The translations under genes and the position numbers were made by a program. A model generated the notes under the pieces. The model was not told the origin of the DNA, did no database searches, and saw only the letters and a program-made list of their open reading frames with translations. A stretch of 64,000 nt of DNA from Coraliomargarita sp965656715 (GTDB taxonomy: Bacteria; Verrucomicrobiota; Verrucomicrobiia; Opitutales; Coraliomargaritaceae), in assembly GCA_965656715.1 (NCBI GenBank), contig CBFHLR010000001.1, positions 166,080 to 230,079 on the forward strand, in the 5' to 3' direction. This document shows positions 9,382 through 17,056 of this stretch, piece after piece (the stretch's first letter is position 1; each line of letters begins with the position of its first letter).

Positions 9382-9894
9382 ATGCAGAACGCTTGTCATT
9401 TCTCGAGCTGCCGACGCTATCGCTATACGCTCTTGCATCGCTGGGATGAGTTGTTTGAGCGCCGGCGTGCGGTGTTTATATGTCTTAACCCGTCTACGGC
9501 TGATGAGAATCAACTGGATCCGACGCTGACACGAATTAAAGCGTTTTGTGGGCGCCTCGACTGCAATGAGTTTACGATGCTAAACCTGTTTGCGTATCGT
9601 GCCACAGACCCGAAAGAAATGCTATCGGTTGAAGATCCTGTCGGAGAAGAGAATGATGCGTTCATCCGAGCTGCCATTGAGGAGGCTTATGCACTCAACA
9701 ATGGGCGGTTAGATGTTGTTGGCGGGTGGGGGAACCACGGGCTGCATCTAAACAGACAGGCAGCATTTCTAGAATTGATTGAGCCACTACGCTCCTTGCC
9801 GAAGTTAAAGTTCTCTTGCTTGGGTAAGAACGCGAACCAGACTCCGAAGCATTCGCTTTATATTGCAGCAGATAAAGCATTCGAGGACTTATAG
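9382..9894 (+). CDS. DUF1643 family protein
   Basis: A 170-residue protein matching the DUF1643 pattern: an N-terminal Cys/Arg-rich stretch with YRYTL, then FICLNPSTADENQLDPT, the segment FTMLNLFAYRATDP, and a VGGWGN motif in the second half. The family is widespread in bacteria, and I know of no established biochemical function. The ATG at 9382 is preferred over the TTG at 9373. It begins 21 bp after the GH13 gene and may be co-transcribed with it, though a functional link is not evident. Confidence 0.85.
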   Translation: MQNACHFSSCRRYRYTLLHRWDELFERRRAVFICLNPSTADENQLDPTLTRIKAFCGRLDCNEFTMLNLFAYRATDPKEMLSVEDPVGEENDAFIRAAIEEAYALNNGRLDVVGGWGNHGLHLNRQAAFLELIEPLRSLPKLKFSCLGKNANQTPKHSLYIAADKAFEDL

Positions 9895-9937
9895 AGCGGC
9901 TCTATTTGACGCCGATCGCTCCATCCGATCGCTCTGA

Positions 9938-10675
9938 CTACTGGAAGCCCTTCTTGCTTTTATTACTCGGTAGCGTGACCTTATTGCCGTTGCTGTGGAT
10001 GATTACAGTCGGAGGACGGTAGTAATAGTTCCTATGGTAGGGCACTGGGTCGGTGTAGTAGCGCAGGCCGTAGTTTTGTTGCTGACGTAGACGCTCGGCC
10101 TCCTTGCGAAGTTTCTCGGCTTCCAATCGTGCGGCGGCAGCTTCCTTTTCGGCCTGGGCTACGCGGATTTCCAAGGCGGCGATTTTTTCCTGATCCTTGA
10201 GCTCTTTGATCTCGGTTTGATAATCCGCGAGTGCGCCTTCGATTTGTTCGGTGACATCGACGGTGGGGTATTGGCGTTGGAAGTTGCGCCAGTAGTCGAC
10301 CCGCTCTTTCGCTGGTAATACCGAGAAGGCAGCGTTTTGTAGTTTGGCGGCTTTTGCGGCCTCACCTTGCGCAGTATAGGCGGCCTCTGCTTCGGCTCTC
10401 TGTTGGAGGTGCTTTTCGCGCTCCATCTCCAGTGTCTCCTGATGGGCGTCAAACTCAGCATCGGTCATCAAATCGATGTGGGTGACTTTTCCGTCCTCAA
10501 TTGTAATCTCACCTTGCGGATAGAGCAGAATGGTCTTGTCGCGTAGAATGAGGTCGCCAACTGGCTTGCCCAGAGCGTCGAGCGCAGCTTCTTCTGCCAT
10601 GCCAAGCTCGACTTTAGTCGAGGCGGCAAAAGCTAGTGAGGCGCTGAGGCAGAATAGGGGGACAATGGCTTTCAT
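9938..10675 (-). CDS. exported coiled-coil protein of unknown function
   Basis: A 245-residue protein with a signal peptide (MKAIVPLFCLSASLAFA, cleavage near residue 18). A small N-terminal domain of about 60 residues (VELGM, ILLYPQGEITIEDGKVTHIDL) resembles short beta-rich exported modules. A long charged region then has heptad-like Glu/Ala/Lys spacing (about residues 75-205), predicted to be coiled coil, followed by a Tyr-rich tail (YGLRYYTDP, YHRNYYYRPP). No enzymatic motif is visible. It is convergent with the DUF1643 gene. Probably periplasmic or surface associated; the function is unknown. Confidence 0.75.
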   Translation of the reverse strand: MKAIVPLFCLSASLAFAASTKVELGMAEEAALDALGKPVGDLILRDKTILLYPQGEITIEDGKVTHIDLMTDAEFDAHQETLEMEREKHLQQRAEAEAAYTAQGEAAKAAKLQNAAFSVLPAKERVDYWRNFQRQYPTVDVTEQIEGALADYQTEIKELKDQEKIAALEIRVAQAEKEAAAARLEAEKLRKEAERLRQQQNYGLRYYTDPVPYHRNYYYRPPTVIIHSNGNKVTLPSNKSKKGFQ

Positions 10676-10720
10676 GTTGTGAACCTAGTGTGCCCCACTG
10701 GAAAATGCAAATTTCGCGTT

Positions 10721-11653
10721 TTACTTGTATTCTTCCCTGACTGGGCCTTGTAGGAAGAGCCATACCGCGATTAGGCAGCCCCAGTAAGTGATGCCACCGA
10801 CAATCTCGTGCATGAGCATGTAGTGGTCCATGAGGCTCGGGGCGAGTAGCACGATGATGACGATACGCACTGTATTGAATACGAAACCGATTAGCACGCC
10901 AGCCATGATGTTGAGTAGCGCGTCAAACAAGCTGAGGCGGCGATAGAGTGCTAAGAGGAAGGCAATCAGTAGGCTGGTCAGGATGACGCCAAAGCCATTG
11001 CATTCGGAGGCGACATGGAAGGGGTGTTGGTTCACCAGTAGGATGAGCTGCGGCACGCCCTCGTTGTTAATCATGCCAAGTTCAACGCTCTTGCCAAACC
11101 AGGACAGCACCCAACCGCTCCATTGCCCGGCCGCGTTGCGCAAAGGCCAGTCCAGAGGTTCCATTAAGATACTTAAGCCAAGGAAGGCGCAGAGTGTGCC
11201 ACTGGCGGTAATTGCGACGCGTTTCGCACCCTCGCCAAATACGAAGAGTGCGCCCGATGCCAAGCCGCAGCAGTAAGCTGGAATGCTGACTAAATTAAGT
11301 ATCAGAAAGAGGAGAGCGCTGTTTTTAATGGGAAGGAAGCCACTGATTTGACCGATAAAAAAGCTAAAGAACAGTAAGCCATAGGTGATGAGCAGGGCTC
11401 GCCGAGCGGACGGATTCAAGGTGAGTGGCTCGCGAATGGTCACGCCCCCGAAACGCACGAGGAAGACGGTTGCCATACTGAGCACGATCAGCGCGTGCAG
11501 GATGCGGCTTTGCTCCTGCGCTGTGTCCATGAACCACTTTGTGATCGGCCAGAAGGCGATGCCCATGCAGGCGTAGAGAAACACATGCACCCAGAAATCG
11601 GTGGTGCGGGCTTTTTCCTTTAGGCTGCTCAGCAGTGTTTGGCGAAGTGGCAT
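10721..11653 (-). CDS. exosortase-family transpeptidase
   Basis: A 310-residue polytopic membrane protein with about eight hydrophobic segments. The exosortase catalytic triad is visible: Cys in SECNGFG, Arg in NTVRIVII and His in MHEIVGG, each at a membrane-proximal position and in the family order. Exosortases cleave and anchor proteins carrying C-terminal PEP-CTERM-like sorting signals in Gram-negative bacteria with exopolysaccharide. The ATG at 11653 is used; the longer in-frame form adds a non-membrane stretch running into the dnaE spacer. It lies 37 bp downstream of dnaE. None of the proteins in this window carries an obvious PEP-CTERM tail and no EpsI partner is adjacent, so the exact subfamily is left open. 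Confidence 0.88.
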   Translation of the reverse strand: MPLRQTLLSSLKEKARTTDFWVHVFLYACMGIAFWPITKWFMDTAQEQSRILHALIVLSMATVFLVRFGGVTIREPLTLNPSARRALLITYGLLFFSFFIGQISGFLPIKNSALLFLILNLVSIPAYCCGLASGALFVFGEGAKRVAITASGTLCAFLGLSILMEPLDWPLRNAAGQWSGWVLSWFGKSVELGMINNEGVPQLILLVNQHPFHVASECNGFGVILTSLLIAFLLALYRRLSLFDALLNIMAGVLIGFVFNTVRIVIIVLLAPSLMDHYMLMHEIVGGITYWGCLIAVWLFLQGPVREEYK

Positions 11654-11690
11654 GTGTTGTTCAGGACAGGAGATACATGCAAAGGTGCCT

Positions 11691-14600
11691 TTAATTTCGG
11701 CGACGCTTTTCCCAAGGCTTGCGGTCGTCGATCGGCTTGACTGGCACCGCTTCAATACGCAGGCCGATGAGTGCCGGGTGCTTGCGCAGGGCTTTGTAAT
11801 TCGAACCGTTGATGGCGATCTTGAGCGCCTTGGAGGAGTCGATCTCGACGACTTGGTTGTCGACTAGGAAGCTGACAGCGACCTCGGAGGTGTGTGCGTT
11901 TTCGATGCTGCCGCTCTTGTTGACTTTGTATTCCTCGTCGATGGTGTCGCGCAGTAGTTCGAGAAATTTGGCAGACTGTGTATTCGGGTGCAGGATGAAG
12001 TTGATGCGCTCGATAATACGCGGAATGGATTTCTCCAGATCATAGACCTCATGTGCGGTCAGACTCATCTCGCCCTCGCGGCGGTTGGTCTGTCCGTGAA
12101 TCAGTGCGAGTTTACCATTCTCCAGTGCAGCGCCGCTCTTTTCAAACGGATCGGGGAACATGATGAGCTCATAACTCTGTGTCCGGGTGGCGAGATTGAA
12201 GACGGCCATCTGACGGCTGTCTCGACGGGTGTATTTGATCTGCAGGTTACTGATGATGCCCCCGAGGCGATAGGTGGTGCGGTCGTCGAAGTTGGCCTTC
12301 AAGTCGTCCATATCCTTGAAGCTATCGATCGCGCTATCGAGCCCCGCATAGGCGTCCATCGGGTGACCGGAAATATAGAAGCCGAGCAAGTCTTTCTCGT
12401 ATTGGAGCTTTTCAGCCATTGGCATCTTGTCGATCTTTGGTGCGGCCTTCTTGCTCTTGTTGTCTTCGTCGGCCACGCCCGCATCATCGCCCATCATATC
12501 AAAGAGAGAACCTTGTCCGGCTTCTTTGTCTTTGCGGCGCTCGTTTGCTTCGGCGAGCTCAGAGTCCAAGTCGTGCAACAAGTGTGCGCGATCTTGGCCG
12601 AGCGAGTCGAAGCCTCCGGTCTTGATCAGCGCTTCGATGACACGTCGGTTCACGGCTTTGTCGGCGTTGCGCACGATGAAGTCAGTAAAGTCCTCGTAGG
12701 GGCCTTCGTTTTCACGCTCTTCGATGATGACTTCTGCAGCGCCTTCGCCCACACCCTTGATCGCTGCCATGCCGAAGCGAATACTGCCGCTTTCGCCGTC
12801 GATGATCGGTGTGAAATTACCACCGGATGCATTCACGTCCGGGCTGAGCACCGGCACGTTCATTGCGTTACACTCCTCAAGGAAGTTGGAAAGCTTATCG
12901 GCATTACCTTGTTCGGAAGTGAGCACCGCCGCCATGAACTCGACGGGGTAGTTCGCTTTCAAGAAGGCCGTGCGATAACTGAGCATCGCATAGGCAGCCG
13001 AGTGTGATTTATTGAAGCCGTATTGCGCGAACTTCTCCAGCAAGGCGAAGATCGATTCGGCGGTCTTGCGGTCGATGTTGTTGGTCTTCTTCGCGCCGTC
13101 GATGAACACCTGCTTCTGCGCGTCCATGACCTCTTTAATTTTCTTACCCATCGCGCGGCGAAGAATGTCCGCGCCGCCAAGTGTGTAGCCGGCAATGATC
13201 TGTGCCGACTGCATCACCTGCTCCTGATACACTAGAACGCCGTAAGTCTCCTGCACTAGATCCTTTAGCAGTGGGTGGGGGATCTGCACCGTCGACGGAT
13301 CTTTTTTACCTTCGATGAATTGCGGAATGAACTGCATCGGGCCCGGTCGGTAGAGCGCGATCAAGGCGATAATTTCTTCGAACGAGCTCAGACCGATCTG
13401 GCGGCAGAGCTGCTGCATACCACCGGATTCCAACTGGAAGACGGCGACGGTGCGTCCACTGTTTAGAAGGTCAAAAGTCGGTTGGTCGTTGAGTGAAACT
13501 TTCTCGATGTCAAAGTTCGGTATGTTCCGCGTTCGTTGCACATTGGTCTGTGCATCGTCGATCACGGTCAAGGTTTTGAGCCCCAAAAAGTCCATCTTGA
13601 GCAGGCCGAGATCTTCGGAAGGACCCTTCGGATACTGCGTGGTCAGGTCGCCTTCCTGTAGAGTGACCGGAATTAAATTCGTAATGTCTTGGTCGGCAAT
13701 AATCACACCACAGGCGTGTTTACCGGTGTTGCGCACCATGCCCTCGATCACGCGGCCTTGCTCGATGATCTTCTGCGCGATCGGGTTGACTTTAAGTTCC
13801 TGCTGCAGCTCGGGCGACTTCTTAACCGAGTCATCCAACGAGATGTTGAGCTCATCGGGAATCATCTTGGCGAGCTTGTTGGCTTCGGAGAACTCGATGT
13901 CGTTCACGCGTGCCAAGTCGCGGACCACCATCTTCGCACCGAAGGTTCCGAAGGTGATGATGTTAGCCACGCGGTCTTCGCCATATTTGTCGCGCACGTA
14001 GTTCACCACCTTGTCGCGGCGACGCATGCAGAAGTCCACGTCGAAATCGGGCGGTGACACACGTTCCAAGTTGAGCATACGCTCAAAGAGTAGGCCGAAA
14101 CTGAGCGGATCGATATCAGTAATCTTCAGCACGTAGGCGACCAGACAACCCGCACCGGAACCACGACCAGGGCCTACTGGGATGCCTTGCTCACGTGCCC
14201 AGTTAATGAAGTCCCAAACGATGAGGAAATAGTCAACGAAGCCCGTGCCCGCGATGATCGCGAGTTCGTATTCGAGTTGCTCGCAGTAGCGCTTGTCCTC
14301 GTCGGAAGCGTTGTCCCAGTCCGCTCTACAGGCATCGTAATTGGTGCCGTAGCGTTCGGTGAGGCCCTCCTTACACAGCTCGAAGAGATAGAGTCCGTTC
14401 GATTTGTGCTTCGCGCGTGTTTCGTCGTCGAGGCTGATCGGTTCGTGGCCGTCACGGACGAGGATCTCGTTTTTCTTCTCCTCGTAGATGTCGAGCACAC
14501 GGTCGAAGTTGTCGTTGTCACTGCCACCGTTGCCGATCTCGATGGGCTTCTCATAAACCGGGTAGTGGTCGACGCCGAAGGGGAGCTTGACCTCGCACAT

Positions 14601-15428
14601 CTCAGCGATGGCCGAGGTATTAGTGATGGCCTCTGGCACCTCCTTGAACGCGAGGTCCATTTCCTCGCGAGACTTCAGGTAGAACTGCTGCGCGTCGTAG
14701 CGCATGCGCTTCTCATCCGCCACCTTGGCGCCCGTCTGAATGCAGAGCATGGAGTCGTGCGGCTGCCAGTCGTTGTTCTCGACGTAGTGCACGTCGTTGG
14801 TGGCCACGACCTTGAGATCGAACTCAGTGGCAATCTTCAGCAGGTCGGGGATGATCCGGCGCTGTTCCTCGATGCCGTGGTCCATCAGCTCGATAATGAA
14901 GTATTCCTTACCGAAGATATCGATGAACTTCGCGGCCGCGTCGCGGGCCTTGTCGTATTCACCCGCCAACAGATATTGAGGAATGACTGCGGCAAGACAG
15001 CCGGAGAAGCCGATTAGGCCCTCGCTGTATTTGGACAGCGTTTCAAGGTCGGTGCGCGGGTTGCGATAGAAGCCTTGAGTGTGTGCGATCGAAACGATCT
15101 TACACAGATTCTGGTAGCCCTGGAAGTTACGCGCGAGCAGACCCATATGGCGGGACTTTTGCTTGGCTCGTAGCTCATTGACTTCGGCAAGCTTCTCTTC
15201 GTAAACGAGATAAATTTCACAGCCGAGCAGGGGCTTGATACCGTGTTTTTCCGCCTGTTTGAAAAAGCTGGTCAGACCATATAGCACCCCGTGGTCGGTA
15301 ATCGAGAGGGCCTTCATGCCTAGCTCTGCGGCCCGAGAACAAAGGCGGTCTACCCGCGAACAACCATCCAGCAAGCTGTGGTCAGTATGGACGTGGAGGT
15401 GAACAAATTCGCGGTCTTTCTCTGGCAT
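11691..15428 (-). CDS. dnaE: DNA polymerase III alpha subunit
   Basis: The replicative polymerase, 1245 residues. The N-terminal PHP domain (FVHLHVHTDHSLLDG, residues 8-22) is followed by the Pol III palm with GPGRGSGAGCLVAY and the catalytic aspartates in PPDFDVDF (about residue 460). Next come the fingers and the tandem helix-hairpin-helix region (FNKSHSAAYAMLSYRTAF; GIKGVGE-type segment), then an OB-fold near DDRTTYRLGGIISNLQ. Length is slightly above the usual 1160-1200 because of a charged linker (ERRKDKEAGQGSLFD to KAAPKIDK). This is DnaE rather than PolC, since no exonuclease domain is inserted. The exosortase gene follows with 37 bp between. Confidence 0.97.
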   Translation of the reverse strand: MPEKDREFVHLHVHTDHSLLDGCSRVDRLCSRAAELGMKALSITDHGVLYGLTSFFKQAEKHGIKPLLGCEIYLVYEEKLAEVNELRAKQKSRHMGLLARNFQGYQNLCKIVSIAHTQGFYRNPRTDLETLSKYSEGLIGFSGCLAAVIPQYLLAGEYDKARDAAAKFIDIFGKEYFIIELMDHGIEEQRRIIPDLLKIATEFDLKVVATNDVHYVENNDWQPHDSMLCIQTGAKVADEKRMRYDAQQFYLKSREEMDLAFKEVPEAITNTSAIAEMCEVKLPFGVDHYPVYEKPIEIGNGGSDNDNFDRVLDIYEEKKNEILVRDGHEPISLDDETRAKHKSNGLYLFELCKEGLTERYGTNYDACRADWDNASDEDKRYCEQLEYELAIIAGTGFVDYFLIVWDFINWAREQGIPVGPGRGSGAGCLVAYVLKITDIDPLSFGLLFERMLNLERVSPPDFDVDFCMRRRDKVVNYVRDKYGEDRVANIITFGTFGAKMVVRDLARVNDIEFSEANKLAKMIPDELNISLDDSVKKSPELQQELKVNPIAQKIIEQGRVIEGMVRNTGKHACGVIIADQDITNLIPVTLQEGDLTTQYPKGPSEDLGLLKMDFLGLKTLTVIDDAQTNVQRTRNIPNFDIEKVSLNDQPTFDLLNSGRTVAVFQLESGGMQQLCRQIGLSSFEEIIALIALYRPGPMQFIPQFIEGKKDPSTVQIPHPLLKDLVQETYGVLVYQEQVMQSAQIIAGYTLGGADILRRAMGKKIKEVMDAQKQVFIDGAKKTNNIDRKTAESIFALLEKFAQYGFNKSHSAAYAMLSYRTAFLKANYPVEFMAAVLTSEQGNADKLSNFLEECNAMNVPVLSPDVNASGGNFTPIIDGESGSIRFGMAAIKGVGEGAAEVIIEERENEGPYEDFTDFIVRNADKAVNRRVIEALIKTGGFDSLGQDRAHLLHDLDSELAEANERRKDKEAGQGSLFDMMGDDAGVADEDNKSKKAAPKIDKMPMAEKLQYEKDLLGFYISGHPMDAYAGLDSAIDSFKDMDDLKANFDDRTTYRLGGIISNLQIKYTRRDSRQMAVFNLATRTQSYELIMFPDPFEKSGAALENGKLALIHGQTNRREGEMSLTAHEVYDLEKSIPRIIERINFILHPNTQSAKFLELLRDTIDEEYKVNKSGSIENAHTSEVAVSFLVDNQVVEIDSSKALKIAINGSNYKALRKHPALIGLRIEAVPVKPIDDRKPWEKRRRN

Positions 15429-15478
15429 TACCGATCAGACTGGTGCGACGGTGCGACGATGCAAGGAGAAGCTATTCA

Positions 15479-15496
15479 CAGAGTGAAATTACTCTG
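15479..15496. repeat. short perfect hairpin between dnaE and the RAYT element
   Basis: CAGAGT and ACTCTG arms enclose GAAATT. There is no T-run, so a terminator role is doubtful. It sits immediately outside the left REPIN and may mark the edge of the inserted segment. Confidence 0.3.
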
Positions 15497-15511
15497 CAGT
15501 ATCCGCCGAAC

Positions 15512-15586
15512 GTGGCGTCCTCGCTTGCGAGCGCCCTCTGTCAGAGGGGCCTTGGCTCTGGGGGCGTCCGCAAGCGGACACGCCAC
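15512..15586. repeat. REPIN family 1, left copy flanking the RAYT gene
   Basis: Left arm: GTGGCGT, then the hairpin CCTCGC-TT-GCGAGC. Right arm, read on the minus strand: GTGGCGT, then GTCCGC-TT-GCGGAC. The arms differ at paired stem positions but share flank and loop. Between them is a second small inverted repeat, CCCTCTG/CAGAGGG. It has the same orientation as the copy at 16212, and together they bracket the transposase gene. Confidence 0.9.
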
Positions 15587-15607
15587 GATCAGAGCTTCCG
15601 AACGGAG

Positions 15608-16192
15608 TTACTTATTCCGCTGGTTTTCAAAATCCTGCTGAATTAAATCTTTGATAGAGCTGTCTTTCGCTTGGTTGCCCAGCCATTCAGCTGGAGGCTG
15701 AGAGCCTTCGACGAGGTGCTCCACGAATTCAGGGCGATAGTCTTTGTTGAGTATCCAGCCTGACCAGATCTGGTTTACTGGACAGAGATGCTTACGGTAA
15801 GGGTTGAGATAAATATAGCGTGCAAATGGTTCAAGTAGGGCATCATTTCTCAAGCGGTGGTCGTAGAAGTTTGATTGCCAATCTAAGTCGATGGTTTTGA
15901 GAGCGGTGCGCGTCAGCGATTTGAATTTTCCCTGTGTTTGCGAGAGTGTAAGTTTCGTGCCTAAGGTAAACAGGCAGTGCACGTGGTCTGGCATGATGGT
16001 TGCACAGTGCAATACGATGACCTTGGATTTGTGTAGCTTACGAAAGGCCTCAGTAATGCCCTTTTCTATTACCGGTGAGTTTAGCCCAGATTTGCGCTCC
16101 CGTGTGCTAATTGTAATGAAATAGCGAGCATGGGGTATCGATACGCGACCTTTACGAAGTTGGTCGGTTCCGATGTGGTTCTGCTTGGGCAT
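15608..16192 (-). CDS. REP-associated tyrosine transposase (RAYT, Y1/HUH family)
   Basis: A 194-residue single-strand DNA transposase of the TnpA_REP/Y1 family. The HUH metal site is visible in IMPDHVHCLF, and the C-terminal helix carries ARYIYLNPYR, the RAYT/Y1 segment that includes the candidate catalytic tyrosine. Other family features are the N-terminal YFITISTRER and NFYDHRLRND. RAYTs are single-copy domesticated relatives of IS200/IS605 enzymes that bind REP hairpins. The ATG at 16192 is chosen because upstream codons read through the REPIN at 16212-16285. The gene lies between two same-orientation copies of one REPIN, which identifies its probable DNA target. No protein-coding passenger is present. 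Confidence 0.92.
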   Translation of the reverse strand: MPKQNHIGTDQLRKGRVSIPHARYFITISTRERKSGLNSPVIEKGITEAFRKLHKSKVIVLHCATIMPDHVHCLFTLGTKLTLSQTQGKFKSLTRTALKTIDLDWQSNFYDHRLRNDALLEPFARYIYLNPYRKHLCPVNQIWSGWILNKDYRPEFVEHLVEGSQPPAEWLGNQAKDSSIKDLIQQDFENQRNK

Positions 16193-16211
16193 TTGCGAGT
16201 TGCTGGCTATT

Positions 16212-16285
16212 GTGGCGTGCTCGTTTGCGAGCGCCCTTTGTGGCAAGACCTTGGCTCTGGCGGCGTCCGCAAGCGGACACGCCAC
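16212..16285. repeat. REPIN family 1, right copy flanking the RAYT gene
   Basis: Left arm GTGGCGT plus the hairpin GCTCGT-TT-GCGAGC (one T-G pair); right arm, on the minus strand, GTGGCGT plus GTCCGC-TT-GCGGAC. The spacer shares CCTTGGCTCTG with the copy at 15512. It ends 5 bp before the stop of the SDR gene and starts 20 bp upstream of the RAYT start codon. Confidence 0.9.
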
Positions 16286-16290
16286 GTTTG

Positions 16291-17052
16291 CTATAAAGAC
16301 CTAATGATGCCGCCTTCGACGCGCAGGGAACTGCCGTTGACTGCACCGTTTTTCGCCAGAAAGACTGCCGCATCGGCGACTTCTTCGACGGTGCCGAAGC
16401 GCTGGATGAGGGAAGTCGGCTCGTGCTCTTGGAAATAGCCCTTGAGCACTTCTTCGACCGGGCGGCCTTCTTCGGCGGCTAGACCGTCGAAATAGCTGGC
16501 GACGCCCTCGGTCCATGTAGGGCCTGGGAGCAGGCTGTTGACGCGAACGCCGGTGCCCTTGGTGACTTCCGCGAGGCCACGCGCGATGGCGAGCACCGCG
16601 GTCTTGGTCATCGAATAGTGGATCATCTGTGGCAAAGGCTTAAACGCGGCCTCGCTGGAGACGTTGACGATCGCGCCTTTGTTGCGCTCCAGCATGCCGG
16701 GCATGAGTGCGCGGCAGAGTCGCACGGTGCTGAGCACGTTGGTCTGGTAATAATCAATCCAGGTCTCGTCCGTGATTTCAAAGAAGTCCTCAACGCTGAA
16801 AATGCCCGCGTTGTTGATCAAAATGTCGATGTCACCGATGGCAGTCAGCTGCTTCAACACGGCGTCCGTGCCTTCGGCGGTGCTGAGCTCGCCCCAAACC
16901 GAGTGCTGTGCGCCAGCCGTGGCTTGCGCCTGCTTGGCGCCGTCTTCAGAGCGGCTGTGGACAATGACGGTAGCACCCTCGTTAATGAAGGCTTGAGCGA
17001 TTCCCAGTCCAATACCTTTGGCTGAGCCGGAGATGAATACGGTGGATTGCAT
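16291..17052 (-). CDS. short-chain dehydrogenase/reductase
   Basis: A 253-residue classical SDR: NAD(P)-binding GSAKGIGLG near residue 9, NNAGI at mid-length, the catalytic Ser in VNVSSEAA and the catalytic pair YSMTK. The C-terminus (VAFLAKNGAVNGSSLRVEGG type) resembles 3-oxoacyl-ACP reductase and many sugar or alcohol dehydrogenases, so the substrate cannot be assigned. It starts 4 bp after the cobB stop and is likely co-transcribed with it, but SDRs are not a defined part of corrinoid synthesis. Confidence 0.88.
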   Translation of the reverse strand: MQSTVFISGSAKGIGLGIAQAFINEGATVIVHSRSEDGAKQAQATAGAQHSVWGELSTAEGTDAVLKQLTAIGDIDILINNAGIFSVEDFFEITDETWIDYYQTNVLSTVRLCRALMPGMLERNKGAIVNVSSEAAFKPLPQMIHYSMTKTAVLAIARGLAEVTKGTGVRVNSLLPGPTWTEGVASYFDGLAAEEGRPVEEVLKGYFQEHEPTSLIQRFGTVEEVADAAVFLAKNGAVNGSSLRVEGGIIRSL

Positions 17053-17056
17053 CCGC

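Noticed and set aside
11988..13007. 339-residue open frame opposite dnaE
   Set aside because: Antisense shadow of conserved polymerase motifs, His/Val/Leu-rich as expected from GC codon bias.
14187..15017. 276-residue open frame opposite the PHP end of dnaE
   Set aside because: Antisense to conserved dnaE sequence and very rich in Val/Glu/Leu; no gene context.
16193..16285. Upstream extension of the RAYT protein
   Set aside because: Would be encoded by the flanking REPIN itself.
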